A DNA stretch of 64,000 bases, taken from positions 372,001-436,000 of the forward strand of contig JADWQD010000012.1 in the NCBI GenBank assembly GCA_016110215.1, given 5' to 3'. The translations under genes were made by a program, and so were the position numbers. The notes below the pieces were generated by a model that saw only the letters and a list, made by a program, of their open reading frames with translations, searched no databases and was not told where the DNA came from. Source of the DNA: Capronia americana. Its lineage: Eukaryota > Ascomycota > Eurotiomycetes > Chaetothyriales > Herpotrichiellaceae. Below are positions 30,533 to 40,104 of this stretch, piece by piece (position 1 is the first letter of the stretch; every line of letters starts with the position of its first letter).

Positions 30533-31846
30533 ATGTTGCCTGACTTTGACGATCTTCCCGCCGTGGAGGGGATGCCTCAAGGCTGTGCCTGGGGCATCTT
30601 TGACAAGGACGGCAAGAAGGACAAACTTGGAACGTTGAATCTTCTCACCCCGGAGGTCGTGCTCCGAGCAGCGTCCGAGATCCAGCTTGGGGAGAGCATT
30701 TCTCTGAAGTGAGTTGTGCCCACCCACGACAACTGCAAGCCAAGGCCTTTGGATGAGTGGTCTGACACACTGAACCCTCAGCTGGCCCATCGGTGCGATC
30801 CACGAGCCCCAATTTGGCCGGATTCCACTGGAACACAAGACGATCAGTTTCTTTGGCACGCACGAGGTTCACGCTTTCGACGACGAGGTAAGCCTGCGAA
30901 CGGGCCGGGTCCAGACATCGAACTTAGCTTGAGGACTAACGGGGCCTTGCCGCACAAAGGTTCAATTCAACACCCAGGCAAGCAGTCAATGGGACAGTCT
31001 TTGTACGCGCCCTCGAGGACTCGTCACTGGTCGAAATCGTCTGGACTGACACATCGACAGGTCATTATGGACATCAACCGACAGGCCTGTTCTACAATGG
31101 AGCCAAGCCCAGTCTGGAAGACCCGGAGAGCAAAGACCTCCCAACGTTGGAAAGTAAGACCCTCCCGTCCATGATCCCATCGTCCTTTTCCCGTATGGAC
31201 CTATGTTGATCAATATGGCTTGATTTGAAGATTGGCACAACCGGGGAGGCCTTGTCGCGCGCGGAGTTCTTTTGGACTACAAAGCATATGCTGACGCCCA
31301 TGGAATTTCATACTCCCCGTTCGAGCGACATGAAATCAGCCTGGCCGACCTCCAGGCCGTTGCTAAGAGCCAGGGGACCACATTCCGGGCCGGCGACGTC
31401 CTGATCGTCAGGACGGGTTTCACCGAAGCCCTGCAAGCCCAGACGAAGGAAGAGCAGCACGACTCCATCGAAAGCAACATGGCCGTGGGAGTCGCTGGGA
31501 ACGAAGACGTCGCACGCTGGGTCTGGAACAACCACTTTGCCGCCGTCGCAGGAGACGCGATTGGGTTCGAGGTGATTCCGCCCGTGCCTGGAGGCGTGAA
31601 GAACTTTGGTACGTTTGCATACCCTGCGCCCTCGTCACCGTGTGCGCCGAATCCTGACCGCGTGCCGCAGTGTTGCACCAGTATTTTCTGTGCTGTTTTG
31701 GCCTGCCCATCGGGGAACTCTTCGACCTGAAGGCCCTGTCGGCAAAGTGTGCTCAGCTCAAGAGATGGACCTTCTTTTTGACCTCGGTGCCCCTGAATAT
31801 CCCAGGGAGCATTGGTTCGCCACCAAACGCTCTGGCTATATTCTAG
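30533..31846 (+). CDS. cyclase / kynurenine-formamidase-like hydrolase (PF04199 type)
   Basis: A 323-aa metal-dependent hydrolase with six exons: 30533-30708, 30782-30887, 30960-31002, 31061-31153, 31231-31608 and 31671-31846. Family features are GTLNLLTPE near the start, WPIGAIHEPQFGR, FGTHEVHAFDDEVQFNTQASSQWDSL (metal-binding Gly-Thr-His region) and HNRGGLVARGVLLDY, followed by RAGDVLIVRTGF and GNEDVARWVWNNHFAAVAGD. The C-terminal exon encodes HQYFLCCFGLPIGELFDL. Exon 3/4 joining gives a Cys where relatives often have Arg; the splice is otherwise consistent. Such enzymes hydrolyse amides, lactones or formyl groups in aromatic or terpene catabolism. The substrate here is unknown. Confidence 0.88.
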
Positions 31847-32561
31847 CATAGGACATAGGACCCTAAAAATCAAATCTAAAGGCTCCGTTATCTCGGGAGG
31901 ACGGGAAAGATATGGCGACCCTCTTCGTCGGACACCTAAGCGCTGTTCTCCAGTACATCATGTCGGCGCATAATCGGTCTTTGTCGGCTTTATGATAACT
32001 GCACGCCATCTTCGTATTCAGCGCCACAATCCAATCTTCATGGCAGTGATCAACCAGCCAGGTGGAGACAAGCAACATGAAAAGATGTCTTGGTAAATCA
32101 CCCGTCAACGCCAGTTCGGAGTCAGTCAGTTCGTCAGTCCCAATCCGCGAGAGTAAAATACGAGTAAGTAGGTCATGCTTCCGAGAGAATCCTCCTGAGG
32201 CTTCCGACAATCATATCGGCACACGTTCGGTTTTATCGGTAACTTGATGGAATGCCGCCGACCGCCTTGACCGAAGCCCTCTTCGTGGCAGATGATGCCT
32301 TTCGGGAGAGACAGCCAAGTGACAAGCTGTATCGGTGAGATAGCCAGGTGAACGTCAGTACAGAGAATGTCGTAGCCAGTCAACCAATTGGAAATTCGTT
32401 CTAATCACAGCAGGGCATGTTCCTGATCTCACTTTAGTAATCTCCTTTAGACAGCATATCTGTTTCTACGTCTAGAATTCCTGCAACGGAGAACAGGAAA
32501 CAGCGAATCCGACCGCAAACAGTGACCTAGGCTCTAGCATCCCGTTGGGAGTTGTGTCACC
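31847..32561. other. intergenic, no gene seen
   Basis: 715 bp upstream of the cupin gene. Open frames here lack motifs. Confidence 0.4.
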
Positions 32562-33008
32562 ATGTCCTACTCTGACTTCTCCGTCAAGGAGCAAGACCCA
32601 ACTGCGACAAACCCCAAAAGCGTGTTCGCCAGCCCGGCTCCTGCAGGCACTCGATCGATACTGGGGAAAACTTTGGGACCCTTCATTGGGGAGGTCTGGC
32701 TCAATCCTGTTTTGCAGGCGGAAAACATGACCGTGACGAACGTCAATTTCGCCCCGTGCGCGAGAACAAACTGGCACAGACATGAGGGTGGACAATTGCT
32801 GAAGGTCACAGCAGGCAGCGGTTGGGTGTGCGACAAGGGGGGAGAGCCGACACGCATTACTGTCGGAGACACGATTTGGTGTCCTCCCGGAGGTATCCAT
32901 TGGCATGGCGCTGATGATGGGACGTTCATGGCACATGAAGCCATCTCGCATGGAAAAATTGATTGGTACAATGCAGTCACCGATGAGGAATATGCTGCAA
33001 AGAAATGA
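32562..33008 (+). CDS. small cupin-domain protein
   Basis: A 148-aa single-exon one-domain cupin. The metal motif is TNWHRHEGGQLLKVTAGSGW (cupin motif 1, H-x-H with E/Q) and motif 2 is CPPGGIHWHGADDG. Length is normal for stand-alone cupins linked to carboxymuconolactone-decarboxylase-like or quercetinase-like functions. It lies after the cyclase-like hydrolase on the same strand. It may act as an isomerase or decarboxylase accessory enzyme in the same pathway, which is only an inference. Confidence 0.86.
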   Translation: MSYSDFSVKEQDPTATNPKSVFASPAPAGTRSILGKTLGPFIGEVWLNPVLQAENMTVTNVNFAPCARTNWHRHEGGQLLKVTAGSGWVCDKGGEPTRITVGDTIWCPPGGIHWHGADDGTFMAHEAISHGKIDWYNAVTDEEYAAKK

Positions 33009-33403
33009 AACTTCGGAGAAGGCTTTGACCCGCAACCGTCTGCGTTCGGCTCGGTGGAGGAAATGCTCCGCGGCCTATCCTAGAGATTGACCGTGCAGTC
33101 GATAAAACTATTGTAGCATACAACCTACGTGTAGGTTTATTCGATGCGGGCGAGAGAGGGGAGGGAGAAGAGGGAAATAAAACAAAACATCTCGATCACA
33201 AAACGGCTTGATAGCAATTAATTGTCATGGCTTTGTGACCTGCTCTTCGGGTTGTATCTGGTGATCTGAGACCTCCAGTAGGGACAAGCCCGGAGACGTG
33301 CTGAGGAGCATAGTTGGAATGCTTCTGTGTACACACACCATGTTGATATGGCGTAACCCCTCCGCTCACGTTCTTGCTCCGTGACATTTCTGGCCACAAG
33401 AAC
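33009..33403. other. intergenic between cupin gene and decayed transporter
   Basis: 395 bp with no gene. It probably contains the cupin 3' UTR. Confidence 0.4.
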
Positions 33404-34543
33404 TCACAACGCGAGCGTTTCGCGGTGATTTGTCACATTGGGAGCCTTGTCTTCGCACATAGGCCCTCTTTCCACGTGGTGCTCAGCGACAACCAGCTTG
33501 TTAGCATTGGCGCCGGCCTGGATATCCTGGGTGAGAACCATAACTTCGTCCCGATCACGGAAAAGCGCGGCAACTTCCTCTAGGGGCACTTCTTTGGTCT
33601 CCGGTGGAACGATGGTGGCCCACACACCGCCCACAGCGCAGATGCAGATGAAAAACCTTCATGACGTACGAGACAGATTAGCATTCCGACTCACGTAATG
33701 ACTAGCATCATGGACAGTGGAAGAAATCCCTGCTCACCAGATAGAATTTCCAGCCAATGTGGCTGAAAGCCGTTGCTGCAACTTGGAGATAGATCAGCGA
33801 GGTAAGGCAATGACCAATGATGGTCAGAGCAAGTCCTTTGGATCGAAGATGGTTTGGATAGACTTCAGCATAGAAGACAAAGCCGGTCACGTCGACACCG
33901 CAACCATTAGATAAAGACGAATAGGTAGCTATTCTCATTCATTAACCAGGGCTGACGAGGCACGCAACAACGGTCAAGGTGGTTTCACTTACAAGGCAGC
34001 CACTGCGGTTCGGAGACCAGCAGTGTTAGGATTCGCCGGGACCGGACTGTAGCGCTGCCTGCAAGCAGAGACAAGCCAAGCAGCCTCTTATGCCGAAGAC
34101 CAATAGTGGCTTCCGGCCGACTTTGTCCATGATCAAAGCATCTGTCCGGCGAGGTTAGTGTGCGGGCAGTAGAAGCTATGATGTGATAATCACCTGTGAG
34201 TTACCCGCGACGCCAAAGGTGACCCAGCCGCATTGGGGGATCGAATTGATACTCAGTATCATAGCAAAGAGTACTATAGAGAATAGGACCATAGTTATTG
34301 ATCACTAGGTAAGTTCAGCAGGTCCGTCCGCAGGTGTTAAGAGTTGATATAAAGCGCCGTATCGAGAATTGCTGTGCTCTGCGCCAGGAATGCGTATCCC
34401 ACCGTCATCCCAACACGCTTGCGACACGATTTCCAAAGGCGATCTGAGTGTTGATCCACACGCGGTCGTGATGAAGAACCACAGACAACTTACAAGCTGA
34501 GGTTGAGTTAGGTGGACCGCCGTCACTTCGGAGTGGCTATTGG
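33404..34543 (-). pseudogene. decayed sugar-porter-type MFS transporter (C-terminal half)
   Basis: Recognisable pieces in order are CRKRVGMTVGYAFLAQSTAIL, VINNYGPILYSTL, QCGWVTFGVAG, DALIMDKVGRKPLLVFGI, NPNTAGLRTAVAAL, CGVDVTGFVFYAEVYPNHLR, HIGWKFYLV and FICICAVGGVWATIVPPETK. These are the TM7-TM12 half of a sugar-porter relative. They cannot be joined. A frameshift at a five-C run near 34234 separates YSTL from QCGWV; a second near 34030 gives a stop before the NPNTAGL frame; the five-T run near 33655 puts the last exon out of frame; and the splice donor needed after AQSTAIL reads AT instead of GT. The N-terminal half is not found upstream. Homopolymer sequencing error could explain one lesion but not all of them together with the missing half. 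Confidence 0.82.
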
Positions 34544-34699
34544 GCCAGTTCTACTAAGAACAGAACCACCATTGCAGGAACTGATGCGGCTGTAGTCAAA
34601 TCTTGACTGCGCGTGGGATAGGCGGGTGCCGGTAACAGGGCCCGTGACCCTGATATGGGCCGAACGATCCGTTCCTCAGGCTGAATTTGACGCCGTAAT

Positions 34700-34771
34700 C
34701 AGTCACGTGTGAAACCGGCTCAAGCTGAAGCGGCGAGCCTCAGGACATGCTCAGGTCCAAAGATGGAAATG
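34700..34771 (+). repeat. dispersed repeat, copy B
   Basis: Related along its length to 19814-19886 (same orientation): CAGTCACGTG, GCGGCGAG, CATGCTCAGGTCC and GATGGAAATG occur in the same order and spacing. It lies immediately outside the decayed transporter. Confidence 0.7.
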
Positions 34772-34854
34772 CAAAGTGCTCACGTCGAGATTCCGAACCT
34801 CCTGTTTCACGAACCATGAATATGAAAATCCCGCCTCCGCGACGGTGAGCCGCT

Positions 34855-37068
34855 TCAGTGACAGAGCCCGATCCACTCCTCGACCACTGCCTCCATGTCA
34901 TATGCCAACCCCCACTGTTCAGTCACCCATCCGAACAGATTCTGCATCGAACTCAGCTCGTACAGCAAGTGTTTCGGCGTGACGTCCGCCCCTTGCAGGT
35001 GGTCTCCACGGATATACCGCGCCGTGTCGGATTCTGCCATCATGGCGGGATTTCCGTAGACTGGTGAATTGACCTCATTCGGTCTAACGTCCAGAAAAGC
35101 GGCCGGCCACGTCACCGTGCTCGGGATCTTGACCACAAACCCGCCCCCAAGAGCGAAAACGGAGTAGACGGCCGCAGCTGAGAACAGGGAGCTTGGCACG
35201 TGGATGGCATGCGCACGGCCTCGAGGTAGTTGCTCAACGATCTCCCGTATTGCCATTGCGTGGAGTAGGGCCCGTCGTGCCGCGGGCGTAGTGGGCCAGG
35301 AGGCCAAATCCATGTTGGCCTTCAGCTTGCATCCCTCCCGCCAAACGTGCTGCTTGATTTCGCTTTTGGCGCAGAGGTTGCGACACAGGAGGGACGAGTC
35401 CACGTTTGTATCAAGGCAGATAGCGTGCCAGCGGAGGAGCGTCTCAAGGCGATCCGCAGACGACATGGAAGCATTCATTCTGATACTCTCGTGCATCTGG
35501 CTCAGTGCTCTACGGACTTCGCTCCGAGGGGGCACTCCAACAACTGCGCGTTCCTCCGAGTCGGAGTCCGAAAGCAGGGACTGCAAGCCCTCCAGGACGA
35601 CCTTGTACGAAAAGGCCGAGAGGTTCGTGTCGAGCCATGCTGCCTCCTTGCCCGGACGAAACAACCGCCACAAGATGGAGCGGAAGGAAGCACTCCGACT
35701 GGTTGCTGCAGTCCGCATCTGCGATATCCACTCATCGGCGGTTAAGGCCTGGAAAGCTGCTTCATTGCTCGGTACGTACAGCGGATTCGTGTCATGTCGC
35801 ATCGAAGTAGGCTCTCCGGACATCTGGGAAACGAGGCCGTCGAGAATGTACAGTGCGAGCAGTGATCGCTGCTGGATTTCCCGGGCCGACCAGAGCCGCC
35901 ATTGGTTCTCTTTCTCCAAGTCGGATGCGTCTAAGGGTGGGACTGACATGGTACGGTAGGGTTCGCTGTCGAGCATGCCGCAGCCCCGGGCCCAGTGGAA
36001 AGCAAGTAAATGGGACACCTGGCTCTTAGAGCGAATACCACGATTCTTGGAGAGCACACCGTAGATCTGACTTAATACACCGGTGAGTACAAGTTGCACT
36101 CCATCGCAGGCGTCGTAGGGTCCCCGCTGGGTTATAAGCATCTGCGACGAAGCTGTGACAGCCGTCTGGGCGTGATGCCATAGTTCCTCGCCCTTTTCAA
36201 GAGCGTCTTTAGGTCCGAGATAGAGAGATCCGATGGCGATGGCATTTAGAAGAAGTGGTTGTGCACTGTGTCGGAAATCAAATGTTGCTCGATTGAGGAC
36301 GGGAAAGATCGGTATGAATTTCTCAAAAAACATGTGTAAACATCCGTCGAGGAAGGACGAAGTCATGGAGTTTAACGTTGCCGCTGCCGTGGTCACCACA
36401 CTCGAATCCACCCTCCTGACACCTTTAACTGCTTGATGATCCGCCCCCGATGGGATAGCCCTTTTCGAAGACGATCCTGCCTCGAAAGAACGAGAAGTTT
36501 CAAGCACCATATGACTTGAAGAGGGAGTATCCAAAGACATCTGCCAGGGGTTGCTGCCATCTGTGGAGACGAGGGCCTGCAAGAAATCTTCCGACTGGGG
36601 CCAAATCAGTTCACAATCGAGGTCCATAGCGCTCGTTTGGTCGAACAGCTGCGTGATAGAAGGGAGTCGTGGTCCATCGGACATCATAGGAGAGAGAAAT
36701 GGTGCTTCAGACACCACAGGGGGGAGGACAAGTGCTTCAGACACCACAGGAGAGAGCACAGGTGCTTCAGACACCACGGGAGACAGGACCGGTGCTTCAG
36801 GCGCCTCAGGAGGGGATGTCTGAGTTAAGTCACTTCTTATTGTCCCGTCATGAGGAGCTCTCTCGGGAGATCCAACGCTGCCGTCGCCGCGGTCGCCGCG
36901 ACCAGGGTGCAGCTTCTTATGGCGAACTAGCGTGTCCTTGCGAGAGAAAGACTGCGGACAGTGTGCACATGGGTAAGGTCTCGCTCCCGTGTGCCTGTGT
37001 TCATGTCTCCTGAGGTGTTCGGCCCTGTTGAAAACTCTGTGGCAGGTTCTGCATTCCCTCGTCACCAT
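34855..37068 (-). CDS. C2H2 zinc-finger / fungal_trans transcription factor
   Basis: An intronless 737-aa regulator. Two classical C2H2 fingers are C6-C9-H22-H26 and C34-C37-H50-H54, linked by TGARPYP, at the extreme N-terminus. A Pro/Ser-rich linker follows with four 10-residue repeats (residues 91-130). The rest is a fungal_trans-like helical domain (FFEKFIPIFPVLNRATFDF, LLNAIAIGSLYLG, HLLAFHWARGCGML). This C2H2-plus-fungal_trans architecture is a recognised fungal class. Its promoter carries a four-copy TCACGTGA array. It lies between the 20.7-34.5 kb block and an FAD monooxygenase, so its targets are unclear. Confidence 0.91.
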   Translation of the reverse strand: MVTRECRTCHRVFNRAEHLRRHEHRHTGARPYPCAHCPQSFSRKDTLVRHKKLHPGRGDRGDGSVGSPERAPHDGTIRSDLTQTSPPEAPEAPVLSPVVSEAPVLSPVVSEALVLPPVVSEAPFLSPMMSDGPRLPSITQLFDQTSAMDLDCELIWPQSEDFLQALVSTDGSNPWQMSLDTPSSSHMVLETSRSFEAGSSSKRAIPSGADHQAVKGVRRVDSSVVTTAAATLNSMTSSFLDGCLHMFFEKFIPIFPVLNRATFDFRHSAQPLLLNAIAIGSLYLGPKDALEKGEELWHHAQTAVTASSQMLITQRGPYDACDGVQLVLTGVLSQIYGVLSKNRGIRSKSQVSHLLAFHWARGCGMLDSEPYRTMSVPPLDASDLEKENQWRLWSAREIQQRSLLALYILDGLVSQMSGEPTSMRHDTNPLYVPSNEAAFQALTADEWISQMRTAATSRSASFRSILWRLFRPGKEAAWLDTNLSAFSYKVVLEGLQSLLSDSDSEERAVVGVPPRSEVRRALSQMHESIRMNASMSSADRLETLLRWHAICLDTNVDSSLLCRNLCAKSEIKQHVWREGCKLKANMDLASWPTTPAARRALLHAMAIREIVEQLPRGRAHAIHVPSSLFSAAAVYSVFALGGGFVVKIPSTVTWPAAFLDVRPNEVNSPVYGNPAMMAESDTARYIRGDHLQGADVTPKHLLYELSSMQNLFGWVTEQWGLAYDMEAVVEEWIGLCH
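36679..36798 (-). repeat. 30-bp coding minisatellite, four copies
   Basis: Four in-frame repeats of a 30-bp unit encode E-A-P-V-L-S-P-V-V-S and variants in the linker of the C2H2 regulator. Confidence 0.88.
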
Positions 37069-37619
37069 ATCTCAGCCTTTAATCACATCGAGTAGCCGAT
37101 AGATAAAAGAGCTTGCATGGGATTCTCTGGGTGGAAGAGAAGTGCTGGTGGCATTCAGCTGAAGTCGGAAAGGGTGCGAAACGAGGGGGGAATTTCTCCG
37201 CAAAATCCGCCGAAGAGTGATCGCGGGGCACCCATGGGGTAGCGAAGAGAGTCATTGTAGTAATTGTACGGCAAGGATTAGGCGCGGTTTGACATTCAGC
37301 GATGCCTCGCCGAACATGTGCAAGTCGAGTCCCTGATGGAAGAAACACTTGGTTCTGTTGGGAACAGTCACGTGAAAGTCACGTGAAATCACGTGAAGTC
37401 ACGTGAAAATAGCTTGGCAAGTTTGTCAGTGGGAAGGCACAAAGTTTCTCCGAATCGTGTCTCACAATAATGCGAACTGAGGCCTTTATCTCCTTGTTCG
37501 CCGATACAAATCATTATAGAAGATATCTTGCAATTGACCACTATTAGTTCTATACAGCTCATGAAGGCAACTTGCAGTGGAACACTGTTGATTCTTCCTA
37601 CCCTAAAAAGACAGACCCA
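37069..37619. other. intergenic upstream of C2H2 gene
   Basis: 551 bp containing the TCACGTGA array at 37368-37406 and the 3' flank of the FAD monooxygenase. No gene seen. Confidence 0.5.
37368..37406. promoter_or_regulatory. four-copy TCACGTGA (CACGTG E-box) array
   Basis: Palindromic TCACGTGA octamers start at 37368, 37379, 37389 and 37399, spaced 10-11 bp, about one helical turn. CACGTG is the core site of bHLH factors such as Cbf1 and Pho4/NUC-1. The array sits about 300-340 bp upstream of the C2H2 regulator start. Confidence 0.75.
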
Positions 37620-38981
37620 TCATTGACCCCCACCAGGTTGCTTTCCTGAGTGACCATTTAGTTCCGCTCGCACCAAATCTTCCGCTACCTGCATACAGTC
37701 GAAGCCGTATACCTTCTTCTGCACATCGGCGTCGGCCCATTTGTCCGGCACGGGGCCTTTCTTCTCCTTGAGAGCTGCAAACATCTTGTCTCGCTCTTCC
37801 TTCGCAGCTCCTTCGCCGAGATGCAGTGCTCGACCACTTGCAGCAGCTAGCTCAACCAGTGTTTCGGCGCGCTCTTTCCTCACTTTCTCATACTGTTTCA
37901 GCGCCTTATTGATCTCTGCAGGCCCCGTACCCGGTGGTAGGTGCGCCAACACTACACCTAGGACAGCGGCATCCTCGATCGCTTGGGCTGCCCCCTGCGC
38001 CATGTGGGGGAGAGTAGGGTGGCATGCGTCTCCAACAAGAGCTGCTGACCCGTATACCCACGTCGGGAGTGGCGCATGGACTCTCAGCTTCCATTCACAC
38101 ACCTCACCCTCAGGTACCAGGTCAAGCATGCGGTGGATCATCGGACTAAAGTCACTGAAGACCTCCAGCATTGCTTTCTTCGACGCTTTGGTAGTGTAGG
38201 TCGCAGAAGGTGCAGCAGCAAAATTCACATCTGGTTGTGTTGTCGAGATGTTGTATATCTGCTTTCGGGAGACCGGATAGGCGATGATGTGTCTCTTCTC
38301 GCCTATCCACCTCACCACTCTGTCTGCGTCGATGAGAGCCAACAATTCGGGATCGGAGGCCATCTGCTCGCGACTGAGCATGATGCGGTAGGCCGCCTGA
38401 CCGGTGTCCTCGACTTCCGCTTCAACGCCCAATTCTCTCAGCATGGCTACTCGTGTGTTTGACTTGACTCCGTCAGCACCGAGCAGAATGTCGCACTGCA
38501 CCTTGTAAGGTTCGGCGCCACCGCGTGGGACAGCCGTAAAACTGGGCTTGCCTTCGAAGCTTATATTCTCGCACGTCGTCGAGAAGTTGAATTTGATCCG
38601 GTCAGACTCCTTCTTGCACCCGTTGTACAGCTCGCCCGCAAGTGTTGAGCGGTGACCAACTGTATGTGCATAGCCGTAAGCCTCGCGGATGTATCTCAGA
38701 TCGACGTGGCCGAGCTCGTCGTCTGTTGCGCCTTGTCGAATGCTGGTCTCATTGAGGACGACAGCTTCCTTGGCGATCTCGTCCCACACCCCCAGTCGAT
38801 CGAGCACACGAGCCATGTTCGGTGCCATTTGTATGCCGGCGCCGACGAAGCCAAGTTTGGAGGCCATCTCAAAGACTGTAATGTCCTTGAAACCAGCACG
38901 GGCGAGGGCAAGCGCACATGTCAAGCCTCCCATGCCTGCTCCAAGGATGCATATTTTGAGGGCCTTGACGTCGGGATGCAT
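37620..38981 (-). CDS. FAD-dependent aromatic monooxygenase (salicylate-hydroxylase-like)
   Basis: A single-exon 453-aa class A flavoprotein hydroxylase. It has the Rossmann GAGMGGLTCALALARAG at the N-terminus, the NADPH/FAD DILLGADGVKSNTR region, and the FAD motif GDACHPTLPHMAQGAAQAIED. Length is normal for salicylate or 6-hydroxynicotinate 3-monooxygenase-like enzymes. No signal peptide, so cytosolic. It hydroxylates an aromatic ring, often with decarboxylation; the substrate is unproven. It is divergent from a small conserved-looking protein at 39601-40104, so the two probably share regulation. Confidence 0.92.
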   Translation of the reverse strand: MHPDVKALKICILGAGMGGLTCALALARAGFKDITVFEMASKLGFVGAGIQMAPNMARVLDRLGVWDEIAKEAVVLNETSIRQGATDDELGHVDLRYIREAYGYAHTVGHRSTLAGELYNGCKKESDRIKFNFSTTCENISFEGKPSFTAVPRGGAEPYKVQCDILLGADGVKSNTRVAMLRELGVEAEVEDTGQAAYRIMLSREQMASDPELLALIDADRVVRWIGEKRHIIAYPVSRKQIYNISTTQPDVNFAAAPSATYTTKASKKAMLEVFSDFSPMIHRMLDLVPEGEVCEWKLRVHAPLPTWVYGSAALVGDACHPTLPHMAQGAAQAIEDAAVLGVVLAHLPPGTGPAEINKALKQYEKVRKERAETLVELAAASGRALHLGEGAAKEERDKMFAALKEKKGPVPDKWADADVQKKVYGFDCMQVAEDLVRAELNGHSGKQPGGGQ

Positions 38982-39600
38982 GGTGATAACTTTGTCGCTG
39001 GATTGCAGCGTGTTAGTTCTCCCTTGCCCTATATATCTGTTTTGCAGTTGCCCGAGTCTGGAAGGTGTTCCGCCTTGAGGTTGTGCTGACTTTTAATTGT
39101 TCGGCGGCAAAGAGTAAATCCGCTTGCCAATGCGCTTCGTACCGGAATTCAGTCTGTGGAGATCCGAGATCGTCAACCGCAACTATCAGTAGCCACTCCT
39201 GGCCTTGGGCCAAGTCTTGGGTTTGAGAGACGAAGAGGTTTGTCCATTTGAGGAGTGACGAGAAGGGACGAGAATTGGCGGATGTGGGGATCTCCATGCC
39301 GTCAGAATTTGAATTACCGAGCGCAACAACCGACCTGTGAAGGACCGGCATGTACTCCGTCGGCTGTTTCCGTCGGTTCCAATAGGCTTTGGAACGTACT
39401 CTTTCGATTCGCAAATCTGGTTTGTTGGGAATGGGGAAAAGGAAACACAGATAATCGCACACACACACAAGTACTACGTGGCAGACGTGAATTGAGCCTT
39501 CAAAAAGTGGAAGCAGAGACCAAACGGCACGAACGAGTTCTTGATCTCGGTTCAGCAGGAGCACAAGCCCCAGCACCAGCTCTTAAGGACTCGAAACACC
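38982..39600. promoter_or_regulatory. divergent promoter of FAD monooxygenase and small protein
   Basis: 619 bp between two start codons. No additional gene or distinct motif was found. Confidence 0.45.
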
Positions 39601-40104
39601 ATGTCTCCGAAAGGCCCATACAGACTTGTGACCGTCAACACTGCACCTGAACGTGCGAAAAGACTGATCGGTCGAGTTGCCGAAGATCTCAAAGAGCAAT
39701 ATACAATCCAGCATCTGGCGAACTGTGAAAGTAGGTGATACCCGCGCTAACCTCGAATCCAGAGCTGCAAGCACTTCTTGATCTCGGCAATGGCTAATGC
39801 AGATCGGAGCAGGTATTGATGAAGTCGAGGGAACAGTGAGGGAGCTCCAACCGAACTTACTCGTAAGTGTTTTCTTGGGTCCACGCAGTATTGCTCCAGA
39901 TCAATCTTCGCTGATAACGGCCACTGCGAGCAGTTCTGTGCCTCGATGTGGACGCCTGAGGAGAGTGCAAGGATCCAGCAGATCGCCAGAAGTATCGTGC
40001 CAGACATCAAGACGCACGCAATCCCAGAAGGCCTACAGGCGCAAAAAGGTCCCGACGGGGTTGTGGAATATCTGAGGGAGAATTTACCAGCCATCCTGGA
40101 CTGA
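39601..40104 (+). CDS. conserved-looking 116-aa protein of unknown function
   Basis: Three exons, 39601-39730, 39813-39862 and 39934-40104, join in frame. The product is a small alpha/beta protein: LVTVNTAPERAKRLIGR (first strand and helix), EDLKEQYTIQHLANCESID, LQPNLLFCASMWTPEESARI and a C-terminal GVVEYLRENLPAIL helix. The alternating strand/helix pattern resembles a flavodoxin- or Rossmann-like half-domain, but no catalytic motif is evident. I recall similar short proteins in other ascomycetes but no assigned role. The start has a good context (ACCATGTC). Its divergent pairing with the FAD monooxygenase suggests an accessory role. Confidence 0.78.
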
